Below, piece by piece: positions 1 to 6,041 of a stretch of 12,257 nt of DNA. Below the pieces are notes generated by a model. It searched no databases. It was not told the origin of the DNA and was given only the letters and a program-made list of their open reading frames with translations. The translations under genes were made by a program, and so were the position numbers. Source of the stretch: Dethiosulfatibacter sp. (GTDB lineage: Bacteria > Bacillota_A > Clostridia > Tissierellales > Dethiosulfatibacteraceae); contig JAHRFV010000262.1 in NCBI GenBank assembly GCA_019084435.1, positions 1 through 12,257 of the forward strand, written 5' to 3'. The number at the start of each line of letters is the position of its first letter. The first letter of the stretch is position 1.

Positions 1-229
1 CCAACGCGGATTGTAGCCTCTCGAATACCCTCAAGGCCTCTCAATTGTTTGAAATCAACGTTCTCCAACTCTTCACCGGTTAGCCATTCATATTCGGTAC
101 AACCGGTGGTGTAATCGAAGCCGCCGCTAGAACTGCATATGAATGGCTAACCGGTGAAGAGTTGGAGAACGTTGATTTCAAACAATTGAGAGGCCTTGAG
201 GGTATTCGAGAGGCTACAATCCGCGTTGG
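1..229. repeat. Perfect 93-bp inverted repeat with 43-base spacer at window edge
   Basis: Bases 1-93 are the exact reverse complement of bases 137-229; the spacer is 94-136. The right arm and spacer read as hydrogenase coding sequence in one frame, while the left arm carries a stop in that frame (81-83) and is simply a copy of the coding sequence on the opposite strand. There is no transposase, target-site duplication or terminator tail. A long perfect palindrome that starts at base 1 and duplicates conserved coding sequence is typical of a fold-back chimera at a contig end, produced by amplification or assembly. A real inverted duplication truncating the gene is possible but less likely. Confidence 0.97.
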
Positions 230-569
230 AGAAATGGATCTGAAAATCGGTATCGCTCATGGTCTGGGCAATGCCAGAAAAATGCTCGAAGATATCCAAT
301 CAGGTAAGTCAAAATACCACGCAATAGAGATTATGGCTTGTCCAGGTGGTTGCATCGGTGGTGGTGGTCAACCATATCATCATGGCAATATGGAAATCAT
401 CCAAAAACGTCAGGATGCCATCTATCGCGAGGATGTTGGAAAGCCTAGACGAAAATCACATGAGAACACAGAAGTTATCGCTTTGTATGAAGAGTTCCTA
501 GGCTTACCTTATGGTGAAAAGGCACATGAATTGCTTCATACACACTATGTTAAGCGAGAAAAAATCTGA
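93..569 (+). CDS. [FeFe] hydrogenase catalytic subunit, C-terminal fragment (HndD/HydA type)
   Basis: This is the C-terminal part of an iron-only hydrogenase, which interconverts protons plus electrons and H2 at the H-cluster. From 93 the frame reads FGTTGGVIEAAARTAYEWL, which matches the conserved (I)FGxTGGVMEAALRT segment of the large subunit. Codons around 339-353 give MACPGGCIGGGGQP, whose two cysteines (CPGGC) help hold the H-cluster and its [4Fe-4S] cubane. The last ~40 residues (SHENTEVIALYEEFLGLPYG) are the fused small-subunit domain. The N-terminal ferredoxin-like domains and first H-cluster motifs are missing because the inverted repeat replaces everything upstream of about 93. The apparent TTG start at 162 is not a real start. 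In related anaerobes this subunit belongs to NAD(P)-linked, often bifurcating complexes whose other genes would lie upstream; none is visible. Family certain, complex type inferred. Confidence 0.93.
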   Translation, partial: FGTTGGVIEAAARTAYEWLTGEELENVDFKQLRGLEGIREATIRVGEMDLKIGIAHGLGNARKMLEDIQSGKSKYHAIEIMACPGGCIGGGGQPYHHGNMEIIQKRQDAIYREDVGKPRRKSHENTEVIALYEEFLGLPYGEKAHELLHTHYVKREKI

Positions 570-583
570 TCCCAAAAAATTAA

Positions 584-615
584 AATCTGCCTGGAAACCA
601 GGCAGATTATTTTTT
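584..615. terminator. Bidirectional rho-independent terminator
   Basis: An 11-bp perfect stem, AATCTGCCTGG (584-594) with CCAGGCAGATT (598-608), and an AAA loop are followed on the plus strand by a T run (610-615). On the minus strand the hairpin is followed by a T-rich tract, the complement of 574-583. It lies 14 bases after the hydrogenase stop and 9 bases beyond the rubredoxin stop, so it can end both convergent units. Confidence 0.9.
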
Positions 616-624
616 ATATAACTA

Positions 625-783
625 TTAAACCTTTTGGAAATCTTCTTTCCCAGCTCCGCAAAGAGGGCAAACCCAATCTTCTGGCAAGTCTTCAAAACTT
701 ACACCTGGATCTATTCCACCGTCTTCATCCCCTACTTCCGGGTCATAAATATAACCACAAGGTATGCATTCCCATTTTTCCAT
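625..783 (-). CDS. Rubredoxin
   Basis: A 52-residue protein beginning [19 protein letters not shown]. It is a full-length rubredoxin: four cysteines bind a single iron in two knuckles, C6-x2-C9-G and C39-PLC42-G. Also present are the YIYDP aromatic segment, a D-G-G-I-P/PGV-like loop ([13 protein letters not shown]) and the W37 before the second knuckle. It is a small cytoplasmic one-electron carrier, in anaerobes often serving oxygen or peroxide reduction, though no such partner lies in this window. The start is an ATG (781-783) behind an AAGGAGGAAAG site. The ferredoxin gene ends 25 bases upstream, so the two probably form one transcript ending at the hairpin at 584-608. It was missed by a length cut-off but is unambiguous on translation. 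Confidence 0.96.
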   Translation of the reverse strand: MEKWECIPCGYIYDPEVGDEDGGIDPGVSFEDLPEDWVCPLCGAGKEDFQKV

Positions 784-808
784 TATTCTTTCCTCCTTAA
801 TTTAATTG

Positions 809-982
809 CTAGTTTGAAATACAATCAACCGGGCATGCGTCTGCACATGCTCCACATTCAATACATGCATTTTCGTCAATCAATCTTTTTGCATCGTCAA
901 CCTCTGATATGCATGATACCGGACACACATCCTCACATGCTCCACAACCAATGCATTCATCTGCATTTATCCTATATGACAC
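809..982 (-). CDS. Clostridial-type 2[4Fe-4S] ferredoxin
   Basis: A 57-residue protein with two CxxCxxCxxxCP motifs: C10, C13, C16, C20-P and C40, C43, C46, C50-P. It is the classical low-potential clostridial ferredoxin, of about the usual 55-60 residues. It would accept electrons from AOR-type or pyruvate oxidoreductases and feed hydrogenase. Translation from the GTG at 980-982 gives (M)SYRINADECIGCG, aligned with the usual MAYKI..DEC start. A GGAGG site lies 9 bases upstream. An ATG four bases upstream of the GTG is out of frame and meets a stop after four codons. The gene heads a two-gene unit with rubredoxin and has its own promoter (1025-1052). Confidence 0.95.
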   Translation of the reverse strand: MSYRINADECIGCGACEDVCPVSCISEVDDAKRLIDENACIECGACADACPVDCISN

Positions 983-1024
983 TCATTCTCACCTCCCCTG
1001 ATATTTAAATCACTGCATATTATC

Positions 1025-1052
1025 ATTATAACGAAAATATACAAAATGTAAA
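1025..1052 (-). promoter_or_regulatory. Sigma-70-type promoter of the ferredoxin-rubredoxin unit
   Basis: On the minus strand TTTACA (complement of 1047-1052) is followed after 16 bases by TATAAT (complement of 1025-1030). It lies 42 bases upstream of the ferredoxin GTG and just after the stop of the SHOCT-like gene. The -10 is a perfect consensus and the -35 matches at four of six bases. The same element architecture precedes the AOR gene. Confidence 0.75.
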
Positions 1053-1073
1053 TTGCAGGATTGTTTTTTTTAA

Positions 1074-1520
1074 CTAATAACGTATTTTTTTTGTGATTCT
1101 GTCCTTGAATTCTTCTTTTGTAATAATTCCCGCGTCGTAAAGTTCTTTATACTGTTGGTGATAATGATCCTTAGGGTCTATTTTAATAAACTCCTTGTCG
1201 CTTGATAGTCTGATATTTTTAATCTCGTTTAATCCGAAGTCCTTGTTGAACCCTTTTTCACCCAACGAATTACCAGATTGATTAGCTGTCTTTCGATACT
1301 GAGTGGGTTGTTTGCCTTGAAAATATTCTTTGCCGGTTCCTGATTTTTTCATTAGAGTCAATACTCTAGAGGCAACAGCAATCACCGCAACGATTGCGAT
1401 AATACTTGAAAAATTCCTCGGAGCACCGCTAAATCCTAAGAATGATGACAACACTAAAAATAATATATAAACGCTGATGATAGTTCCCAATAGAGATCCT
1501 GATTTCTTATTCTGACTCAC
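1074..1520 (-). CDS. Membrane-anchored protein with C-terminal SHOCT-like domain, function unknown
   Basis: A 148-residue protein of unknown role. After a short polar N-terminus (SQNKKSGS) it has two hydrophobic segments, roughly residues 10-30 (LLGTIISVYILFLVLSSFLG) and 38-56 (SSIIAIVAVIAVASRVLTL). A Gly/Gln/Asn-rich linker follows, and then a C-terminal helix pair, YKELYDAGIITKEEFKDRI, which matches the SHOCT (short C-terminal) oligomerisation module. I place the start at the GTG at 1518-1520, behind AGGAGGG with a 5-base spacer. A longer reading adds 23 residues across the promoter and lacks a ribosome binding site. No terminator separates it from the ferredoxin gene, so read-through is possible. 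SHOCT modules give no catalytic clue and no neighbour suggests a job. Confidence 0.8.
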   Translation of the reverse strand: MSQNKKSGSLLGTIISVYILFLVLSSFLGFSGAPRNFSSIIAIVAVIAVASRVLTLMKKSGTGKEYFQGKQPTQYRKTANQSGNSLGEKGFNKDFGLNEIKNIRLSSDKEFIKIDPKDHYHQQYKELYDAGIITKEEFKDRITKKIRY

Positions 1521-1550
1521 GATAACCCTCCTGTAAACAAGTATAGTCAT

Positions 1551-1569
1551 ATTATAACATAATATGTTA
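1551..1569 (-). promoter_or_regulatory. -10 element overlapping a 15-bp palindrome upstream of the SHOCT-like gene
   Basis: On the minus strand TATAAT (complement of 1551-1556) lies 30 bases upstream of the GTG start. It overlaps the perfect dyad TAACATA-A-TATGTTA (1555-1569). No good -35 is visible at 16-18 bases. The dyad could be an operator that blocks this promoter, but the region is very AT-rich and the match may be chance. Confidence 0.4.
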
Positions 1570-1618
1570 AAAAAACTAAAACTATTCAATGATTATTGTA
1601 ATTGATTTTTTTCAAGAG

Positions 1619-1646
1619 TTTACAAAATTCTAAATTACTTTATAAT
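1619..1646 (+). promoter_or_regulatory. Sigma-70-type promoter of the AOR operon
   Basis: TTTACA (1619-1624), a 16-base spacer and TATAAT (1641-1646) lie 34-37 bases upstream of the oxidoreductase start. A second -10-like TATAAC occurs at 1652-1657. The element is back-to-back with the promoter of the divergent SHOCT-like gene. Confidence 0.75.
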
Positions 1647-1682
1647 TAGTATTATAACAATAGCGATTAATGGAGGTATATG

Positions 1683-3533
1683 ATGACTTACGGAATTATG
1701 GGTAAAATTTTAGAAGTGGATTTAACTGCCAAAACTATTGGTTATAGGAACTCTGATGAGACTGTTTTCAAGAAGTATCTTGGAGGAAGTGGTGTAGCTG
1801 CTAGAATCCTAATGGATGAGTTTGATCTGAGTGTTGATCCCCTATCACCTGAAAATCCTCTGATATTCATGAATGGATTATTGACAGGACTACCTGTTCC
1901 TACCGGTGCAAAAAGCTCTTTCATCGCTAAAAGTCCTTTAACTGGGATTTGGAACGAATCTACAGTGGGTGGACATTGGGGTGCTCAGGTAAAAAAATGT
2001 GGTCTTGACGGTATTATTATGACAGGAAAATCAGACACACCCGTATATATATGGATCAATGATGACATTGTTGAAATACGAGATGCCAAAGAACTGATGG
2101 GTCTTGATGTATTTGAGACCTCTGACAAGATTAAGTCTATGACGGATTCGAAAGCTGTCGTCGCATGTATAGGACCAGCTGGAGAGAATTTAAGCAAAAT
2201 AGCTGGAATCATGATTGGCGGCAACGAAACAAGAGCTGCTGGTCGTGGTGGTCTGGGTGCAGTTCTGGGATCGAAGAATATTAAAGCCTTAGTTGCAAAA
2301 GGGTCAAAAGCAGCGAATGTTTATAGTCGAGAGGCCTTACGAGACCTACTAAAGGATTTTCTTCCTGTATTGAATGCCAACGCCAAAGGGCTTCATGATT
2401 TCGGAACTGCCGGAGGCGTACAAGGTGTTGAGGCTAATGGTGATCTGCCAATCAAAAACTGGACTCTTGGTGACTGGGCTGAAGGCGCAGAAAAAACCTG
2501 CGGTCAGAATATGGGTTACCTTGGAATTACCGTATCCCATCATGCCTGCTACGCCTGCTCAATTAGATGCGGAAAGGATGCTAGAGTAGATATAGGACCC
2601 TTTAAAGGTGCAATCGGACATGGACCTGAATACGAGACCTGCGCCGCTTTTGGTTCGAACATACTAAATGACGACATTGAATATCTCGTTGCTGCCAACG
2701 ATATCTGCAACCGCATGGGTCTGGATACCATATGTGCTGGAAATGCAACTGCTATGGCAATGGAATGCTATGAAAGAGGTATTATTGACAAAACCGATAC
2801 TGAAGGCATTGACCTAACCTGGGGAAATGGACCAGCCACTTTGGCGTTTTTGCTAAAGATAGCAAAAAAAGAAGGTATTGGAGCTATCTTTGGAGATGGC
2901 GTAGAAGAGGCAGGTGAAAAATTAGGCGGACTGGCAAAGGAGTTTGCTATCCATGTAAAAGGACTCTCTGTTGCATTCCATGATCCGCGTGCCTTCACAA
3001 GCATGGCTGTAGGCTATGCAACATCTAACCGAGGTGGTTGTCATCTGGAAAATCTGTCGTATTTCTGCGAATCAGGTGCATTTCCTCCGGAAATATTTGG
3101 ATTTAATAAGCCTTTGTCAAAGCATAGTGACGAGAATAAAGCTGAGTTGTCTGTATCTATGCAAAATCTTATGAATGTTTTTAACGCTTTGGGTTTGTGT
3201 AAGTTCCTTATCCGTGGAAAGACTAGCCCTGATACTATATCATCATGGATCAATGCCGTCACAGGTTGGGATATGACTGGCGAGGAGCTAATGGTTATCG
3301 GAGAAAGGCTACACAATGTCAAACGTCTATACAATAATACTATGGGTATCAGCAGAAAAGACGACCATTTACCACCAAGACTTCAATATCATGATAGAAA
3401 AACAGGTGCTGCGGCAGGTATATTACCAAACATGACGAAGCTTCTAACAGAGTATTATCAGATTCGTGGATGGGACAATGAAGGAATCCCCACACCTGAA
3501 AGACTGTATACACTTGATCTGACTACTATATAG
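1683..3533 (+). CDS. Aldehyde:ferredoxin oxidoreductase family protein (tungsten/bis-pyranopterin enzyme)
   Basis: A full-length (616-residue) member of the AOR family: cytoplasmic tungsten enzymes that oxidise aldehydes to carboxylates and pass electrons to ferredoxin. It opens with the family's GKILEVDLT strand and a GGSGVAARIL turn. AAGRGGLGAVLGSKNIKA (residues ~186-203, numbered from the ATG at 1680) is the conserved cofactor-binding segment. The [4Fe-4S] ligands are C290-x2-C293-x3-C297 (CYACSIRC) and C507 (GLCKF), and GHGPEYET (313-320) is the active-site-region glutamate motif. In both pterin-binding DxxGL(C/D) motifs the first residue is Asn, not Asp (N344, N502). GGAGG at 1672-1676 fits the ATG at 1683 better than the one at 1680. 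A MoaD/ThiS-like gene follows 8 bases after the stop. Substrate and the choice of W or Mo cannot be read from sequence. Confidence 0.93.
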   Translation: MTYGIMGKILEVDLTAKTIGYRNSDETVFKKYLGGSGVAARILMDEFDLSVDPLSPENPLIFMNGLLTGLPVPTGAKSSFIAKSPLTGIWNESTVGGHWGAQVKKCGLDGIIMTGKSDTPVYIWINDDIVEIRDAKELMGLDVFETSDKIKSMTDSKAVVACIGPAGENLSKIAGIMIGGNETRAAGRGGLGAVLGSKNIKALVAKGSKAANVYSREALRDLLKDFLPVLNANAKGLHDFGTAGGVQGVEANGDLPIKNWTLGDWAEGAEKTCGQNMGYLGITVSHHACYACSIRCGKDARVDIGPFKGAIGHGPEYETCAAFGSNILNDDIEYLVAANDICNRMGLDTICAGNATAMAMECYERGIIDKTDTEGIDLTWGNGPATLAFLLKIAKKEGIGAIFGDGVEEAGEKLGGLAKEFAIHVKGLSVAFHDPRAFTSMAVGYATSNRGGCHLENLSYFCESGAFPPEIFGFNKPLSKHSDENKAELSVSMQNLMNVFNALGLCKFLIRGKTSPDTISSWINAVTGWDMTGEELMVIGERLHNVKRLYNNTMGISRKDDHLPPRLQYHDRKTGAAAGILPNMTKLLTEYYQIRGWDNEGIPTPERLYTLDLTTI

Positions 3534-3541
3534 GTCTTGCT

Positions 3542-3766
3542 ATGATTAACATAGAATTAAAGGGTCAATTAGTCTGGTATGCGAATAAGAGACAAACAAT
3601 TTCAATGGATAGTTTTGAAGGCAATCTGCAAGATTTAGTCTTATCAATCGGATTGCCTGCAGGCGAAGTGGGTATGGTGCTGGTCAATCATAAAAAAGAG
3701 CCATTATCCTACTGCGTAGAAGATAATGACCATATAATTATTGTTCCAGTTGTGGGAGGCGGTTAA
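3542..3766 (+). CDS. MoaD/ThiS-like small sulfur-carrier protein
   Basis: A 74-residue beta-grasp protein ending VPVVGGG. The C-terminal Gly-Gly is the hallmark of MoaD/ThiS carriers, which are adenylated and thiocarboxylated at that end and give sulfur to molybdopterin or thiazole. The central LQDLVLSIGLPAGEVGMVLVNHKKEP and the final D.DHIIIVPVVGGG fit the ubiquitin-like pattern seen in MoaD. It starts 8 bases after the AOR stop with only a weak site (TAGGT), so it is probably translationally tied to the AOR gene. MoaD-like genes next to AOR genes are common in anaerobes and point to a role in making or loading the dithiolene cofactor. A housekeeping ThiS role is less likely here. No MoeB or ThiF activating enzyme is in the window. 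Confidence 0.85.
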   Translation: MINIELKGQLVWYANKRQTISMDSFEGNLQDLVLSIGLPAGEVGMVLVNHKKEPLSYCVEDNDHIIIVPVVGGG

Positions 3767-3786
3767 GCCTCTCACTTCACATTTTT
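3752..3786 (+). terminator. Possible weak terminator after the MoaD-like gene
   Basis: GTGGGAGGC (3752-3760) can pair with GCCTCTCAC (3767-3775), nine pairs with one G-U, around a six-base loop containing the stop codon. A T run follows only at 3782-3786, six bases from the stem, so efficiency is doubtful. It lies between convergent genes. Confidence 0.35.
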
Positions 3787-4313
3787 GAAGCATTTAAGTA
3801 GATTTTTTCTATTTCTTCTTTTTTCATCAACTTTTCTATCAATACCGCTATGATGATGATTCCAGGAATATCCACTAGGAGTCTTGTGAGTGCGAAGGTT
3901 TTTCCAAGGGATGCCATCTCAAACAATAGCATCGGAATTTTCGTCGTAGACCAGGCACCGATGAATATCATTACATTGCTGAATCTAGCACCTTTTTTCA
4001 TCAAGACAGCTGCGACTGGGAACGCACCATACAAGGGTCCCGCTGCAGCAGATCCTAAAAAGAAGGCTAATAAAATCCCTTTTAGACCAGCTTTTTCACC
4101 CATAAATTGAATCATCAACTCTCTTGGTACCCATACGTCTAGAAGACCTAAAAGCAAAAATACCGGGGGCAAAATCGTGAACATCTCTTTGAAGCTATAG
4201 GATGTCATCCCAATTGCTCTTAATCCAACTTCCTTATTAATCAGATATAAAACCAATGTAGCAACAGCCGCTATTATAAATAATCTATATTTCTTTATCA
4301 TCTCTTTTATCAT
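3777..4313 (-). CDS. Permease, second half (DUF318/ArsP-type, PF03773-like)
   Basis: A 178-residue, very hydrophobic protein with about five membrane segments: RLFIIAAVATLVLYLI near the N-terminus, then around FTILPPVFLLLGLLDVWV, GILLAFFLGSAAAGPLYGAFPV, FSNVMIFIGAWSTTKIPMLL and a C-terminal IIIIAVLI helix. It ends in a charged KKEEIEK tail. The signature is G-x2-(Y)GAFPVAAVLMKKGA. It aligns well with the protein encoded just upstream (ILP, FP.AA..L..G, IGA), so each is one half of a duplicated permease fold. The ATG (4311-4313) overlaps the upstream stop as TGATG, indicating coupled translation; a TTG one codon earlier is the alternative. Relatives include the arsenic exporter ArsP and uncharacterised permeases; the substrate here is unknown. 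Confidence 0.75.
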   Translation of the reverse strand: MIKEMIKKYRLFIIAAVATLVLYLINKEVGLRAIGMTSYSFKEMFTILPPVFLLLGLLDVWVPRELMIQFMGEKAGLKGILLAFFLGSAAAGPLYGAFPVAAVLMKKGARFSNVMIFIGAWSTTKIPMLLFEMASLGKTFALTRLLVDIPGIIIIAVLIEKLMKKEEIEKIYLNASKM

Positions 4314-4792
4314 CAACTCATCACCATCCCAATCACTAGCGCCACTACAAAGGAAAATATAAATGCCAGAGTATTTCTAAAAATGGTCATTTTTTTACCG
4401 AAGTATTTTATCTCCAAAGGTGCTGTCATGATACCTACCATCATCAAAGCTGATACAAATGCTCCAATCTGCATATAACCTCCTCCGTTCTGAAGAACCA
4501 ACGCAGCTGTTGGAAAAGCGACAAATCCAGGTATAAGCGTAATCGCGCCTACTATTGCTGATAAAAGAACCCCAAACCAGCCTGACTCATTACCTACTAA
4601 CCTGGAAATGGTCTCTGCGTTGAAAAAAGCAAATATGAGCCCAACCATAGTAACTATGCCCAGCATTTGCGGCAAAATATTTATGAATGATTTCCATCCT
4701 TTCTTTATAGCCATTTTAGTTTTTTTCTTGTCCTTAGAATAAGAAACTCCTAACAATACTATGCTTAAGCCATACATCAGATAAGCATTCAT
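4313..4792 (-). CDS. Permease, first half (DUF318/ArsP-type, PF03773-like)
   Basis: A 159-residue membrane protein with about four or five hydrophobic segments: an N-terminal YLMYGLSIVLLGVSY helix, a basic loop (KDKKKTKMAIKKGWK), then around INILPQMLGIVTMVGLIFAFF, FGVLLSAIVGAITLIPGFVAFPTAALVL, IGAFVSALMMVGIMT and a C-terminal FIFSFVVALVIGMVM. The core PGFVAFPTAALVLQNGG mirrors the GAFPVAAVLMKKGA of the next gene. A single-chain PF03773 permease has roughly the summed length (~330 residues), so this pair is a two-gene version. AGGGGTTGAG lies just upstream of the ATG. A -10 TATAAT (complement of 4830-4835) is the likely promoter, though its best -35 is at an unusual 19-base spacing. Export or uptake of an unknown solute is all that can be inferred. 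Confidence 0.75.
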   Translation of the reverse strand: MNAYLMYGLSIVLLGVSYSKDKKKTKMAIKKGWKSFINILPQMLGIVTMVGLIFAFFNAETISRLVGNESGWFGVLLSAIVGAITLIPGFVAFPTAALVLQNGGGYMQIGAFVSALMMVGIMTAPLEIKYFGKKMTIFRNTLAFIFSFVVALVIGMVMS

Positions 4793-4829
4793 TTACTCAA
4801 CCCCTTCAATAATTCTATTTAATATTCTG

Positions 4830-4860
4830 ATTATAACAGATAATAAGATTATTTTTGTAA
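4830..4860 (-). promoter_or_regulatory. Candidate promoter of the permease pair
   Basis: On the minus strand TTACAA (complement of 4855-4860) and a perfect TATAAT (complement of 4830-4835) are 19 bases apart, longer than the usual 16-18. The -10 lies 38 bases upstream of the first permease ATG. The rest of 4861-4960 is AT-rich and shows no gene or hairpin. Confidence 0.4.
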
Positions 4861-4963
4861 TCTCAGTTACCAAATATCAACTAAAAATTCTTCTCCATTA
4901 AAAATAATACACCAGTTCATAACAGAAAGAAAGTTGAATTTTATCTTTTAATTTTCAATTGAA

Positions 4964-4974
4964 TATAATATAAT
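4964..4974 (+). promoter_or_regulatory. Overlapping -10 elements upstream of the zinc-ribbon gene
   Basis: Two overlapping perfect TATAAT hexamers (4964-4969 and 4969-4974) lie 29-34 bases upstream of the ATG. No convincing -35 stands 16-18 bases upstream (TTATCT or TTTTAA), so the promoter call rests on the -10 alone in an AT-rich tract. Confidence 0.4.
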
Positions 4975-5002
4975 TTTATCAATAGTGAAAGGGGTGATTT
5001 CA

Positions 5003-5698
5003 ATGTATTGTCAGAACTGTGGCAGCAAAATTAACGAGGATGCAAAGTTTTGTACCAAATGTGGCTTTAAGGTTTCTCTATCAGAGCCGGAAAGTCTTAA
5101 AAGCGCAACAACTCATAAAGAACAGCAAAGCAAACTTAATTCTGAACCAGTATTGGATAAAGAATCACTGGCATTCATGGTTTTGAATGTTAACAAGAAA
5201 GAGGGGCTTCTGAAAAGAACAAATGCTTTTCTTGTGTTTTTCAAGGACAGGTTGGTATTGGCAGAGCTAACTTCAGAGCGACAGAAAGCAGAAAGCAAAA
5301 TGATGTCCCAAAAAATAAAAGAAGAAGGCACTGGTTTTTTCAAAGGCTCAGCGGCCATGATGAGTTATTGGTCAAACTACGGCAACAAGTACTATCAGAT
5401 GACCCCATCTGACATCTTAAGAGAGGAACCGACCAACATTGAAATTGATCATTCAACAATATCTAAATTTGTGTTTTCGAGAATGGAAACAAAAAGTTAT
5501 TCTGACAACAATACGAACTCCTCAACAGGCGGAGGATTGGAAATCCAATATGCCAACAGAAAAATTGCTGCCAGTCATAATTACTCTGACAACAATCAAA
5601 ACATCAAGAAGATACTGGAAAATCTGTATGGCAATAAATTAAAATACAAGGGCACAAAAGTCATATTCAACTTTGGCAACAAGGACGGATTCATATAA
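5003..5698 (+). CDS. Zinc-ribbon protein of unknown function
   Basis: A 231-residue soluble protein. Residues 1-21 form a zinc ribbon, MYCQNCGSKINEDAKFCTKCG, with C3-x2-C6 and C17-x2-C20 as the metal ligands. A polar linker (~25-50) follows. Next comes a region with strands such as SLAFMVLNVN and NAFLVFFKDRLVLAEL that could be a small PH-like beta domain, a charged helix (ERQKAESKMMSQKIKEEG), and a C-terminal part rich in Ser/Asn (SYSDNNTNSSTGGG) with repeated SYSDNN/NYSDNN. I recognise no family beyond the ribbon. The ATG at 5003 has AAGGGGTGATTT just upstream; a GTG at 4985 would overlap that site and is rejected. It is transcribed alone, between the divergent permease pair and a terminator at 5698-5734, so neighbours give no functional hint. 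Confidence 0.85.
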   Translation: MYCQNCGSKINEDAKFCTKCGFKVSLSEPESLKSATTHKEQQSKLNSEPVLDKESLAFMVLNVNKKEGLLKRTNAFLVFFKDRLVLAELTSERQKAESKMMSQKIKEEGTGFFKGSAAMMSYWSNYGNKYYQMTPSDILREEPTNIEIDHSTISKFVFSRMETKSYSDNNTNSSTGGGLEIQYANRKIAASHNYSDNNQNIKKILENLYGNKLKYKGTKVIFNFGNKDGFI

Positions 5699-5734
5699 AC
5701 AACGCCCTTCCATAGTCTGTGGCAGGGCGTTGTT
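5698..5734. terminator. Bidirectional terminator between zinc-ribbon gene and AtuA operon
   Basis: An 11-bp perfect stem, AACAACGCCCT (5698-5708) with AGGGCGTTGTT (5724-5734), has a 15-base loop that itself holds a CCA/TGG pair. It begins at the zinc-ribbon stop and sits 7 bases beyond the minus-strand stop at 5742. AT-rich tails (TATATAG; TATATGAA on the other strand) follow on each side, without a long pure T run. Confidence 0.75.
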
Positions 5735-5741
5735 ATATAGT

Positions 5742-6041
5742 TTATAACTCTAAATCCAATAAAAATGAACTGAGTGCTTTACCATGTTTGTCCATTGCTA
5801 AAGATCGCGTAACGCCTCCACCAAGTGCACCGTACATAACAAAGTTCAGTGCTTTTATACCAGGAAGTTCGTATCGCCTCACATCCCCTTGAACAAAATG
5901 CTTGAAGTGTTCTTTTACAACCTCAGCTGAGACTTTTTCCTTAACTGTCTCATAATCTTCGGGATTGTATACAATCAGCGATATATTGGATATGTTTCCT
6001 TTATCACCCGTTCTAGAGTGGGCTATTTCCCATAACTTCAT
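5742..6041 (-). CDS. AtuA-like small protein (AtuA C-terminal ferredoxin-fold domain)
   Basis: A 99-residue protein opening MKLWEIAHSRTGDKGNISNI. The (A/H)SRTGDKGN-x-(N/A)NI motif is the signature of the domain found either at the C-terminus of long AtuA proteins or, as here, as a separate small protein. A second conserved segment, FVMYGALGGGVTRSLAMDKHGKAL, is the glycine-rich GALGGGVTRSL of the same family. Its ATG overlaps the stop of the AtuA gene by one base (TAATG), with AAGGAGG inside the AtuA 3' end, so the two products are probably made in equal amounts and form a complex. It is the last gene of the sigma-54 operon and is followed by the hairpin at 5698-5734. The biochemical function of the domain is not established. 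Confidence 0.88.
   Translation of the reverse strand: MKLWEIAHSRTGDKGNISNISLIVYNPEDYETVKEKVSAEVVKEHFKHFVQGDVRRYELPGIKALNFVMYGALGGGVTRSLAMDKHGKALSSFLLDLEL

Noticed and set aside
1..229. Inverted repeat as insertion-sequence ends or a Rho-independent terminator
   Set aside because: The arms are ordinary hydrogenase coding sequence, with no transposase, target duplication or T run; a fold-back artefact explains it better.
634..1008. Plus-strand open frame of 124 codons
   Set aside because: It is antisense to rubredoxin and ferredoxin, has no ribosome binding site or recognisable motif, and both minus-strand genes carry full cysteine signatures.
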